From Aestuariispira ectoiniformans (GTDB taxonomy: Bacteria > Pseudomonadota > Alphaproteobacteria > UBA8366 > Aestuariispiraceae): a stretch of 64,000 bases of DNA. Made by a program: the position numbers and the translations under genes. The stretch is from the NCBI RefSeq assembly GCF_025136295.1, contig NZ_CP062788.1, positions 1,326,001 through 1,390,000 on the forward strand, in the 5' to 3' direction. How positions within the stretch are numbered: position 1 is the stretch's first letter; every line of letters starts with the position of its first letter. Under the pieces are notes generated by a model. That model saw nothing but the letters and a program-made list of their open reading frames with translations, had not been told where the DNA came from and did no database searches. Of the stretch, positions 44,485-52,357 are shown in pieces.

Positions 44485-45336
44485 GTGGCGTTGGACACAA
44501 TCGCAGTGTTCCTGGTACTCGGGGCGGCCTTTCTGCATGCCGGTTGGAATGCAATGGTCAAAGGGGCGACCGACCGGACGTCAATGTTTATTGGCATCTC
44601 GCTCTGTGGATCGCTGATGAGTGCTGCCGGGGCCTTCTTCCTGCCCGTACCGCATCCGGATTCATGGTTGTTCCTCGCGGCCTCGACCATGATCCATTAC
44701 GCCTATTATCTGTTCCTGATGAATTCCTATCGCCTGGGAGACCTTAGCCAGGTTTATCCCGTGGCACGGGGCAGTGCGCCTTTGCTGGTCGCCATTGGTG
44801 GATACTTCTTCGCAGGCGAAAGCCTGTCGCCCCTTGGCCTGGTGGCTGTCGCCATCACGTCTTTCGGAATCATGATACTGGCCTTCGAGAAGGGGCTGCC
44901 GCGCGGTGACCAGAAAAAGCCTGTGCTGTTTGCCCTGGCGACAGGTGTGATGATTGCCACCTATACCGTGGTGGATGGCATGGGCGTGCGCCGGTCGGGA
45001 GACCCGCTGTCCTATATCCTGTGGCTGTTTGCCCTGGAGGGGATCCCCTTCCTGATCTGGGTTGCCGTCTGGCGCAAGCAACGGTTTCTGGGCTATGTCC
45101 GGCAGAATTGGCATCTTGTCCTGGCGGGCGGTGTGGCAACAGAACTGGCCTATGGTCTTGTGATCTTTGCGCTCAGTCTCGGGGCGATGGCCTCCGTGTC
45201 CGCCCTGCGTGAGACCTCGACGATCCTGGCGACAATCATCGGGGCCGTTGTGCTGAAGGAACGTTTCGGCAAGGGTCGCTATGTGGCGGCGTCGCTGGTT
45301 GCGCTTGGTGTCGTGATCCTAAACGGCTGCAGCTAA
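44485..45336 (+). CDS. EamA/DMT-family transporter
   Basis: A 283-residue inner-membrane transporter with about ten helices and two EamA repeats (LGAAFLHAGWNAMVKGATDR at the start, ALSLGAMASVSALRETSTIL near the end). A GTG at 44485 with GGGAG at 44472-44476 is the likely start; TTGs at 44470 and 44491 are alternatives. Its 3' end overlaps the convergent glycosyltransferase gene by 18 bp. Substrate unknown. Confidence 0.88.
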   Translation: MALDTIAVFLVLGAAFLHAGWNAMVKGATDRTSMFIGISLCGSLMSAAGAFFLPVPHPDSWLFLAASTMIHYAYYLFLMNSYRLGDLSQVYPVARGSAPLLVAIGGYFFAGESLSPLGLVAVAITSFGIMILAFEKGLPRGDQKKPVLFALATGVMIATYTVVDGMGVRRSGDPLSYILWLFALEGIPFLIWVAVWRKQRFLGYVRQNWHLVLAGGVATELAYGLVIFALSLGAMASVSALRETSTILATIIGAVVLKERFGKGRYVAASLVALGVVILNGCS

Positions 45337-46470
45337 CTTCATTTCACGCAGGATGCCTGCGGTCCGCTGCCGGTAGGTGTGCCGGGCGTTGCAGGCGTCA
45401 AATGCCGTTTCGGCCTTTTCCTGCAGGGCGCGGTCATCGGCAAGGACTTCTTCCATCTGCCCGGTAAGATTCTGCTGGCGGTCGTCAAAGAGGATGAAAC
45501 CGTCATCGAGCCAGTCAGAGACTATTTTGTTGCGGAAGACGACCGGCAGGGCGGAATGGGAGGCTGCGTAAAAAACGCGCTCGTGGGAACTGTAATAGGC
45601 TGGCGGTCCGGCAAACACCGCTTTTGAGCGGCGGATATAGTCGGCCACCTTGTCTGCCGTCTGCCCGCCCGGGACCTGATCGGGTCGGGCGTTTTTCACC
45701 ACATCCGCCCAGCCGGGGCCGACGGCAATACCGCCGCAATCAACGGCAAGCTGTGCCTGCAGATATTTGGTGCGGTCCCGCAGGAAGCGGTCCAAAAGGA
45801 TGCAATAGGATCGCATGATCGACCATTCGAGGCGCTGGTCCGGTGCAAGGCCGAGGGCGGTGTGAATGCAGTCGGCCAGTTGCGGCTTTTCCAGGCTGTC
45901 GTAGACCTCGATGGCGGCATTGAGGTGATCGGCGATTTCCTGTCCGTATTTCGGTGCCCAGCTATCCCGTTCCTCTTGTGGGGAGCCACCGACGGTGCCC
46001 ACCATCATGACCGGGATATCCTTGTCCTCCCAATGGAAGGCCGGTCCATCGGCGACGGCGTGCGGGGTCAGGACCAGGGGCTTGCCGTGGTGAACGGGGT
46101 ATTGCCCCAGAAAGGTGAGATGCTCCGGCGATGTCTGGCCGAGGATATGCCGGGCCAGTGGAATGGCGTAGTCGGGCGCATTGATGATCGGGTGGTCCAG
46201 ATACCAGGAGAAGACGGGCAATTCGCGCAGGTTCAACAACTTGACCAACGGGCTGTTGGCCTCCGCTGGCAGACCGATGTTGTTGAAAGTGCACAAAAAG
46301 GATGTCTCCGGCAGTTGCAAGAGGTCCAGCAGTTGTTTGCCAGCATCGGCCTCACGCGTATCGACAAGGCGGAAATCGACGCCGTTTGCCTGAAAGCCCG
46401 CGGCCATTTCGCGGGCCATCATATTCACATTGTCGTGCTGCGCGTGGCATAGAAAACCGATGCCGATCAT
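45319..46470 (-). CDS. CgeB-like glycosyltransferase family protein
   Basis: A 383-residue cytoplasmic protein resembling the CgeB/group 1 glycosyltransferases: an N-terminal half with LPVFSWYLDHPIINAP and a C-terminal half with VFYAASHSALPVVFRNKIVSDW, where the acidic and nucleotide-sugar contacts would lie. The last ~50 residues follow the usual HTYRQRTAGIL helix pattern. Acceptor and sugar are unknown; surface or flagellin glycosylation is possible. It converges on the DMT gene. Confidence 0.65.
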   Translation of the reverse strand: MIGIGFLCHAQHDNVNMMAREMAAGFQANGVDFRLVDTREADAGKQLLDLLQLPETSFLCTFNNIGLPAEANSPLVKLLNLRELPVFSWYLDHPIINAPDYAIPLARHILGQTSPEHLTFLGQYPVHHGKPLVLTPHAVADGPAFHWEDKDIPVMMVGTVGGSPQEERDSWAPKYGQEIADHLNAAIEVYDSLEKPQLADCIHTALGLAPDQRLEWSIMRSYCILLDRFLRDRTKYLQAQLAVDCGGIAVGPGWADVVKNARPDQVPGGQTADKVADYIRRSKAVFAGPPAYYSSHERVFYAASHSALPVVFRNKIVSDWLDDGFILFDDRQQNLTGQMEEVLADDRALQEKAETAFDACNARHTYRQRTAGILREMKLAAAV

Positions 46471-46589
46471 AGGCTTGGGTGCTCCCCTGGCTGCAGGTGG
46501 GCCTCACTATAATGGTGATTTGTTGCACCCGCCAGCAGAAGTCCCTATACCATGGGACAGTTTGAAAGATGTTGAGAAGGGCGGCCTGC

Positions 46590-47192
46590 ATGTCCAATGC
46601 CAATGCGAGCACACGGAAACCGGAACCCAAATGGTTGAAACCGGTTGCTGACTACGGCCCCTTGGCAGCTTTCCTGATTGCCTATTGGCAACTGGACCTG
46701 ATCGCCGCGACCAAGGCGATTGTGATTGCAACCGGGATTGCAATTGTATTGTCCCTGATCGTGGCGCGCCGCGTGCCGATGATGCCGCTGGTTACGGCAA
46801 TCGTAGTCGCGATCTTCGGCGGGCTGACCATCTATCTGCAGGATGAAACCTTCATCAAGATGAAGCCGACCATCGTTCAGGTGGCCTTCGCGGTGATACT
46901 GGGTGTGGGGCTTTTGCTGAAGCGGGTCTGGCTGCAGCGAATTTTCTCAGGCTCCATTGATATCTCCGAAGCCGCCTGGCGTACGTTGACCGTGCGTTTC
47001 ATCTTCTTTTTCCTGGCAAGCGCCGTTCTGAATGAAATCGTCTGGCGGACGCAGAGCACGGATATCTGGGTTACCTTCAAGGTCTTCGGGCTGATGGGGC
47101 TGACCTTCGTGTTTATCATCAGCCAGATGCCCTTCCTCAACCGGGCAATGGAAGCCAAGGAAAAGGAAGACAAGCAGGACGACGATCAGTAA
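46590..47192 (+). CDS. yciB: YciB / inner-membrane-spanning septation-type protein
   Basis: A 200-residue protein with about five membrane helices. PVADYGPLAAFLIAYWQLDL, LTIYLQDETFIKMKPTIVQ and EIVWRTQSTDIWVTFKVFG are YciB (IspZ) signatures. The family is tied to envelope integrity and septation. The acidic, charged C-terminal tail is normal. An ATG at 46569 is an alternative start. Its end overlaps the convergent Nudix gene by 7 bp. Confidence 0.94.
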   Translation: MSNANASTRKPEPKWLKPVADYGPLAAFLIAYWQLDLIAATKAIVIATGIAIVLSLIVARRVPMMPLVTAIVVAIFGGLTIYLQDETFIKMKPTIVQVAFAVILGVGLLLKRVWLQRIFSGSIDISEAAWRTLTVRFIFFFLASAVLNEIVWRTQSTDIWVTFKVFGLMGLTFVFIISQMPFLNRAMEAKEKEDKQDDDQ

Positions 47193-47734
47193 TTGCCCAA
47201 CGCCCCTTCCGGGTTGGTGAAGGGCGCATAATTCTCCAGGCCCTGTGCATCCCTGAAATGGTTCAGCGCCCAGTGCACCGAGGGGAAGGCAATATCGTCC
47301 CAGGGGATTTCATCCCAATCGAACAAGGCGACCTCTTCGCTTTCCGGGCCTGCGGAGAAATCCGGCCGGGCCAGTGTCGCGCGATAGATCATCTGCACCT
47401 GACTGATCCGCGGGATGGTATAGACCGCCAGCAGACTGTCGATGGCGATCTGCGCGTTGGCTTCTTCTTCCGCCTCGCGGCTTGCACCCTGCGCAGGTGT
47501 TTCGTTGAGTTCCATGTATCCGGCAGGGATAGTCCAATACCCCACGCGTGGGTTGATTGCCCGTTTGCAAAGTAGAAATTTTCCGTCATGCTGGACTACG
47601 GAACCAACCACGATCAGCGGGTTTTCATAGTTGATAAAGCCGCAATCGGGGCATACAAGGCGTTCCATGTTATCGCCTTCCGGTACCTGCCGGATGCGCG
47701 GGCCGCCATCGATCTGATCATTGGGACTACTCAT
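47186..47734 (-). CDS. Nudix hydrolase with N-terminal zinc-ribbon segment
   Basis: A 182-residue Nudix protein. The stretch MERLVCPDCGFINYENPL contains one CxxC pair like the zinc-binding start of NADH pyrophosphatase relatives. The Nudix box follows as GYMELNETPAQGASREAEEE, fitting GX5EX7REUXEE, with Asn in place of the final Gly. It probably hydrolyses a nucleoside diphosphate derivative such as ADP-ribose or NADH. The ATG at 47734 is chosen; the frame continues upstream without family character. Confidence 0.9.
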   Translation of the reverse strand: MSSPNDQIDGGPRIRQVPEGDNMERLVCPDCGFINYENPLIVVGSVVQHDGKFLLCKRAINPRVGYWTIPAGYMELNETPAQGASREAEEEANAQIAIDSLLAVYTIPRISQVQMIYRATLARPDFSAGPESEEVALFDWDEIPWDDIAFPSVHWALNHFRDAQGLENYAPFTNPEGALGNY

Positions 47735-47826
47735 GTGTTGTATTCTGGTGATCCGGGGCGTCATTCGCAAGAGTGAAACCTGTATGGGTCGATATCCATA
47801 ACTCCAACCGAGGCAGCAGGGCCAGG

Positions 47827-48930
47827 ATGACCGAGACACTTTCCCCGGATGAGCTATTGGAACGCGCGATGGACAATTATCGTGTGGGGCGGCTGGAAAA
47901 GGCAAAAGCCGATTGGGAAGCCGTGCTGGCGCGGGACCCGAATAACTATGATGCGCTGGAATGGCGCGGCGAGGTCGGTATTCAGCAGGACGAATATGAA
48001 ATCGCCGCTGACTGCCTGCAGAAATGCCGGGATCTGGATCCGGAGCGTTTCGAGGAATACAGCAATCTGGGTTTGGCCTATTACGAGCTGGAAGAGGCGG
48101 TCAAGGCGGTGGAATGCCTGCGCAAGGCGATCGAGCTGAACCCTGCCGACGATGTCGCCCATTCCAATCTGGGCCGTGCACTCTATGATTATTTCCATGG
48201 GGGCCATGAGGTCGAGGCGGCGGCGATTGCCCGTGAATGGGCGCAGGCCTTTCCCGACAATCCCGATGCGGCCCATATGGGCGCGGCGGTGGGCGGGCTG
48301 CCCGCGCCGGACAAAGCCGTTGAGGCCTATGTGGCGGATGTGTTTGACACCTTTGCCGCCGATTTCGATCAGAAGCTGGCGGACCTTGGCTACCGTGCGC
48401 CGCAATTGCTGGTCGATCTGATCGGTGAGGACGGTGTCGATGGAAAGGTGGATATTCTCGATGCCGGTTGCGGCACAGGGTTGTGCGGACCGCTGTTGAA
48501 ACCCTGGGCGCGTCGCATGGATGGGGTGGACCTGTCACCGAAGATGCTGGACAAGGCGGAGGAACGCGGGCTCTACGACCATCTGGAAGAGCGCGAGCTG
48601 GTGGAATATCTGCACGATCACGCCGATGACTATGATCTGGTTATCGCAGCGGACGTGCTTTGCTATTTCGGAGCCCTGGACCAGGCGTTCAAGGCGACGA
48701 AAGATGCGCTGAGGGCGGGCGGGCATTTTGCCTTTTCTCTGGAGCGTGCCAGTGATTGGGACGAGACCTACAAACTGCACCCCAGTGGCCGCTATTCCCA
48801 TGGGGAGACCTATGTCCTGCAGATGGTGGAGCAGGCCGGTTTCGATATCCTGACGAAGGCTCATGAAGTCCTGCGCAGTGAATATGGCGAGGATGTCCAC
48901 GGGCTGGTCGTGTTGGCGCGTAAACGGTGA
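47827..48930 (+). CDS. TPR protein fused to class I SAM methyltransferase
   Basis: A 367-residue two-part protein. About three TPR units fill residues 5-120 (EYSNLGLAYYELEEAVKAVE, DVAHSNLGRALYDYF). The rest is a methyltransferase with the SAM loop VDILDAGCGTGLCGPLLKPW, then DGVDLSPKMLDKAEE and DYDLVIAADVLCYFG. A segment AYVADVFDTFAADFDQKLADL links the parts, as in other TPR-methyltransferases of alphaproteobacteria. The TPRs probably recruit the acceptor, which is unknown. Confidence 0.87.
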   Translation: MTETLSPDELLERAMDNYRVGRLEKAKADWEAVLARDPNNYDALEWRGEVGIQQDEYEIAADCLQKCRDLDPERFEEYSNLGLAYYELEEAVKAVECLRKAIELNPADDVAHSNLGRALYDYFHGGHEVEAAAIAREWAQAFPDNPDAAHMGAAVGGLPAPDKAVEAYVADVFDTFAADFDQKLADLGYRAPQLLVDLIGEDGVDGKVDILDAGCGTGLCGPLLKPWARRMDGVDLSPKMLDKAEERGLYDHLEERELVEYLHDHADDYDLVIAADVLCYFGALDQAFKATKDALRAGGHFAFSLERASDWDETYKLHPSGRYSHGETYVLQMVEQAGFDILTKAHEVLRSEYGEDVHGLVVLARKR

Positions 48931-50169
48931 CTATTTCCGACTGATCCGCCAGATGGTGCCGCCCGCATCGTCGGATACCAGAATGCTGCCGTCCGGCATG
49001 ACTGTCAGGGCGACCGGTCTGCCCCAGACGGCGGCCTGACCGGGCTTGCCGGGGTTCAGGCGAAAGCCGGTGAGGAAGTCGATATATTCGCCAGTCGGTT
49101 TTCCATCCTCGAAAGGCACCCGCACGACTTTGTAACCCGTTGCCCTGGCCGCATTCCACGAACCGTGGAGGGCAACCAGTGCATCGTCCTTCCAATCCTC
49201 CGGCACGTCCGCCTTATCGAGGAACGTGAAACCCAGCGAGGCGGAATGCGCCTCGAACAATACGTCTGGAATAATGGCTTCTTTCACCAGGTCCGGGCGT
49301 TTGTCGCTGTAGCCCGGCATCGGGTGGGAACCGATATAGGCATAGGGCCAACCGTAAAATCCACCGTCCTGCACATGGGTGAAATAGTCCGGTACGAGGC
49401 CGTCGCCCATGCCGTCCCTTTCGTTGACCACTGTATAAAGGTCGTTCGTGCCGGGTTTGAAGGCAATGCCGACCGGGTTGCGCAGGCCGTAGGCGAAAGT
49501 CTGGCGGCTACTTACTCTGCCGTCGGGATGGACCTTGAAACGTTGGATGCTGGCGCGCGGGATCGGTTCCTCTCCGATATTACTGCGGCTGCCGATAGAG
49601 GCGTAGAGCCAGTTGCCGTCAGGACTGAAAGCGATATTGCGGGTCCAGTGCCCGCCAGTGCCACCCAGTGCGTCTTCCTGTGAGATCATCTTTGGAGCCG
49701 TCGAGGGCTTCATGCTGCCAGGTTGCCATGCAATCCGCCAGATGCCATCGAGGTCTGCGAAATAGAGATAGCCTGCGTGAAGGGCAAGGCCATGCGGCCG
49801 ATTGGCCCCGGTGACATAGGAGCCGCTGTAGTCCGTGTGTCCGTCGCCATCCCGGTCTTTCAGAATTGTGATCTTGTCGGCTTTTGATTCGGCCAGGAAA
49901 ACCGTGCCGTCGGAAGCGGCGAGGATGTTTCGGGGGTGGGTTAGGTCCTCGGCAAACAGATTGACCTGGAAACCTGATGTCACCTTCAGTGGAATTCCTT
50001 CGGGACGATAGGTCCGGGTGGAAGGATTGACTGCCGATGACGTCGCATAAGGCTTTGGCAGATTGTCCGGCCTTATGTGGTAAACAGTGCCGGGCTGATC
50101 GGCTCGCGCTGTTGCTGCCGCCGCGAGGGCGGTTACGAAGGCGAGACCGATAAACCCGGCTTTTGTCAT
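48931..50169 (-). CDS. PQQ-type sugar (sorbosone-like) dehydrogenase, exported
   Basis: A 412-residue protein with a signal peptide (cleaved near ATARA, about residue 23) and a six-bladed propeller typical of sorbosone/glucose dehydrogenases: VFLAESKADKITILKDRDGD, GANRPHGLALHAGYLYFADL, WTRNIAFSPDGNWLYASIGS and ILVSDDAGGTIWRI. It would oxidise a sugar or aldose-like compound in the periplasm, giving electrons to the respiratory chain. CAGGAG precedes the ATG at 50169, two bases beyond the pgk stop, so it is expressed with pgk. Neither PQQ synthesis genes nor a cytochrome partner are in the window. Confidence 0.85.
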   Translation of the reverse strand: MTKAGFIGLAFVTALAAAATARADQPGTVYHIRPDNLPKPYATSSAVNPSTRTYRPEGIPLKVTSGFQVNLFAEDLTHPRNILAASDGTVFLAESKADKITILKDRDGDGHTDYSGSYVTGANRPHGLALHAGYLYFADLDGIWRIAWQPGSMKPSTAPKMISQEDALGGTGGHWTRNIAFSPDGNWLYASIGSRSNIGEEPIPRASIQRFKVHPDGRVSSRQTFAYGLRNPVGIAFKPGTNDLYTVVNERDGMGDGLVPDYFTHVQDGGFYGWPYAYIGSHPMPGYSDKRPDLVKEAIIPDVLFEAHSASLGFTFLDKADVPEDWKDDALVALHGSWNAARATGYKVVRVPFEDGKPTGEYIDFLTGFRLNPGKPGQAAVWGRPVALTVMPDGSILVSDDAGGTIWRISRK

Positions 50170-50171
50170 GT

Positions 50172-51362
50172 TTACTCCTGATTCAGGACCGCAACTCCCG
50201 GAAGTTCCTTGCCTTCCATCCATTCCAGGAAGGCCCCGCCGGCAGTGGAAATATAGGTGAATTTGTCACTTACCTTGGCATGCGCCAGGGCAGAGACCGT
50301 ATCCCCGCCACCGGCGATGGAAACCAGGGAACCCTTTTCCGTCAGACCGGCGGCGGCCTGTGCCACTTTCACGGTCCCGGCATCAAAGGGCTCGATCTCA
50401 AATGCACCCAGCGGACCGTTCCACAGCAGGGTCTTGCAGGACGCCAGGCGCTGGGCCAGGGCTTCGGCACTGTCCGGTCCGACATCCAGGATCATAGCAT
50501 CACTGGGGACGGCGGCAATCGGGCGAACTTCATTTTCCGCACCGGCCTTGAATTCCCAGGCGACCACGGCGTCCGATGGCAGGACGATTTCACAACCTGC
50601 GGCATCGGCCTTGCCCATGATTTCACGTGCGGTGTCGGCAAGGTCCTTCTCGCACAGGCTGGCGCCGATGTCGGTGCCCAGGGCGTGCAGGAAGGTATTG
50701 GCCATGCCGCCACCAATTACCAGCAGGTCGACTTTCTCAACCAGATGGCTCAGTACTGCCAGCTTGGTGGAAACCTTTGCGCCGCCCACGATGGCCGCCA
50801 CAGGTTTCTGCGGATTGCCGAGGGCTGCTTCCAGGGCTTCCAGCTCCGCCTGCATGTTACGTCCGGCAATGGCGGGCAGCAGGGTGGCAATGCCATGGGT
50901 GGAGGCATGGGCGCGGTGGGCCGCGGAAAAGGCGTCATTCACGAAGATATCGCCCAGCTTGGCGAGTTTGGCGGCAAATGCCGGATCGTTCTTTTCCTCG
51001 CCTGCGTGGAAACGCAGGTTTTCGAGCAACAGGACCTGGCCATCCTGCATCGAGGCAACGGCGGTCTGGGCCTGTTCGCCAACACAATCTGCAGCGAAGG
51101 CAACCGGCATGCCCAGTGCCTTTTCAACTGCCGGTGCGACCGGCGCGAGGGACATTTCCGGCACGACCTGGCCTTTCGGGCGTCCGAAATGGGACAGCAG
51201 GATGACTTTTGCACCCTTGCCAGTCAGTTCCCGGATGGTCGGTACAAGGCGGTCGATCCGTGTTGTATCGCTGATGGCGTCATCCACCATCGGAACATTC
51301 AAATCGCCGCGCAGCAATACGCGTTTGCCGGTGACGTCAATATCATCCAGGGTCTTGAACAT
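50172..51362 (-). CDS. pgk: phosphoglycerate kinase
   Basis: A 396-residue glycolytic kinase transferring phosphate between 1,3-bisphosphoglycerate and [24 protein letters not shown] and [12 protein letters not shown] are the substrate and nucleotide signatures. The gap or fba genes often found beside pgk are absent; instead an exported sugar dehydrogenase follows immediately. Confidence 0.98.
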   Translation of the reverse strand: MFKTLDDIDVTGKRVLLRGDLNVPMVDDAISDTTRIDRLVPTIRELTGKGAKVILLSHFGRPKGQVVPEMSLAPVAPAVEKALGMPVAFAADCVGEQAQTAVASMQDGQVLLLENLRFHAGEEKNDPAFAAKLAKLGDIFVNDAFSAAHRAHASTHGIATLLPAIAGRNMQAELEALEAALGNPQKPVAAIVGGAKVSTKLAVLSHLVEKVDLLVIGGGMANTFLHALGTDIGASLCEKDLADTAREIMGKADAAGCEIVLPSDAVVAWEFKAGAENEVRPIAAVPSDAMILDVGPDSAEALAQRLASCKTLLWNGPLGAFEIEPFDAGTVKVAQAAAGLTEKGSLVSIAGGGDTVSALAHAKVSDKFTYISTAGGAFLEWMEGKELPGVAVLNQE

Positions 51363-51483
51363 CGCGTCCTCATTTCATTTTGACGGTCGAAAAACTTACG
51401 AAAATCTATATGGGGAAATACCCGATGCAACGCCGTTTGGCTATACCATTCCGGGTAGGGCGATGCCGTCGGATAGGGGAGGG

Positions 51484-52134
51484 CTAATCCTGTTGGAAGG
51501 CTTTCAACCAGACGTCGACCACTTTGATGACGATGGCCTCGATTTCATCCTGGGGAACCTCGGAGCGAACACCGAGCAGCAGGCTGAAATGGGTATTTCC
51601 CTTCAGCATGGCAAAAAGCATGGTGGCGGCAAATTCAGGGTCGTCGGTGTCAATCTCTCCGCGGGCAACAGCGGTCCTTATGGCATCTTGCAAAGGATTT
51701 TCGGCAGGGCAGACACCGGTCTGGAAGAAAACTTCGCCCAGTTCGGGAAAACGGCAGGCCTCGGCCACGACGCTGCGGAAGAATTTCACCGAGCGTTCTT
51801 CGTAGATCATGGACAGGAAGGTGACACCGAATTCGATCAAGGTATCCCTGATCGAGGCATTTTCCGAAATCCGCGCCTTCACCTTCTGCAGGGAGGCACC
51901 GCATTGCATCGTGATAATTGCGCCGAAAAGCGCGCCTTTATTCTCAAAATGATTGTAGACGGTTCTCTTGGAGACGTTCGCGCGACTGGCGATGTCATCC
52001 ATGCTGGTCGCCTCGTAACCATTTTCTGCAAAAGCGTCGGCTGCTGCGGAAACAATGGCGAGGCGTTTCAGGTCGCTACGGGTCAGTTTCTTTTCTTCCG
52101 TTTTTTCGGCGAGTGCTTCCGTCAACAACAACAT
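51484..52134 (-). CDS. TetR-family repressor of the RND operon
   Basis: A 216-residue TetR regulator. The HTH (about 20-66) reads AADAFAENGYEATSMDDIAS then RANVSKRTVYNHFENK. The C-terminal domain is of the AefR/YcdC-like type common next to RND pumps. It is divergent from the RND-LolA-barrel operon across a 31-bp palindrome, so it almost certainly represses that operon and itself. The AGGA ribosome site directly abuts the ATG at 52134; one of the next TTG codons (52131, 52128, 52125) may be the real start. The ligand is probably hydrophobic, by analogy. Confidence 0.92.
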   Translation of the reverse strand: MLLLTEALAEKTEEKKLTRSDLKRLAIVSAAADAFAENGYEATSMDDIASRANVSKRTVYNHFENKGALFGAIITMQCGASLQKVKARISENASIRDTLIEFGVTFLSMIYEERSVKFFRSVVAEACRFPELGEVFFQTGVCPAENPLQDAIRTAVARGEIDTDDPEFAATMLFAMLKGNTHFSLLLGVRSEVPQDEIEAIVIKVVDVWLKAFQQD

Positions 52135-52160
52135 TCCTGAAAAAAGTTACACGTCTAACC

Positions 52161-52188
52161 TTGACGATACACAAAAATATCCTAAAGT
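52161..52188 (+). promoter_or_regulatory. promoter of the RND-LolA-barrel operon
   Basis: TTGACG (52161-52166), 16 bases of spacer, TAAAGT (52183-52188). The -10 element is the first part of the palindrome at 52183-52213, so bound repressor would block RNA polymerase. Confidence 0.6.
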
Positions 52189-52213
52189 AAACTACACCGT
52201 GCAGTTTACTTTA
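52183..52213. promoter_or_regulatory. 31-bp near-perfect palindrome, TetR operator
   Basis: Perfect 11-base arms TAAAGTAAACT (52183-52193) and AGTTTACTTTA (52203-52213). Inside, three more base pairs are symmetric around C52198 and only the pair 52194/52202 fails, so 14 of 15 pairs match. It lies 49 bp from the TetR start and overlaps the operon promoter. Confidence 0.85.
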
Positions 52214-52357
52214 TAAGGGACTTCATATTCGCACCCCCTTATTAGCCTATTTCGGGTGGAAAGAAAACTGTTCGGGACGGATGAATAATCCGTTCGGCTT
52301 TCGTTCAGGGGGAGATTGCTGCCGGAGGCGGGGGTCTTCCAAAAAGGGGTTAAGACA

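Noticed and set aside
50257..52140. 627-residue plus-strand open frame across pgk and the TetR gene
   Set aside because: Antisense to two clear genes, Arg/Ser/Ala-rich with no motif; a product of codon bias in GC-rich DNA.
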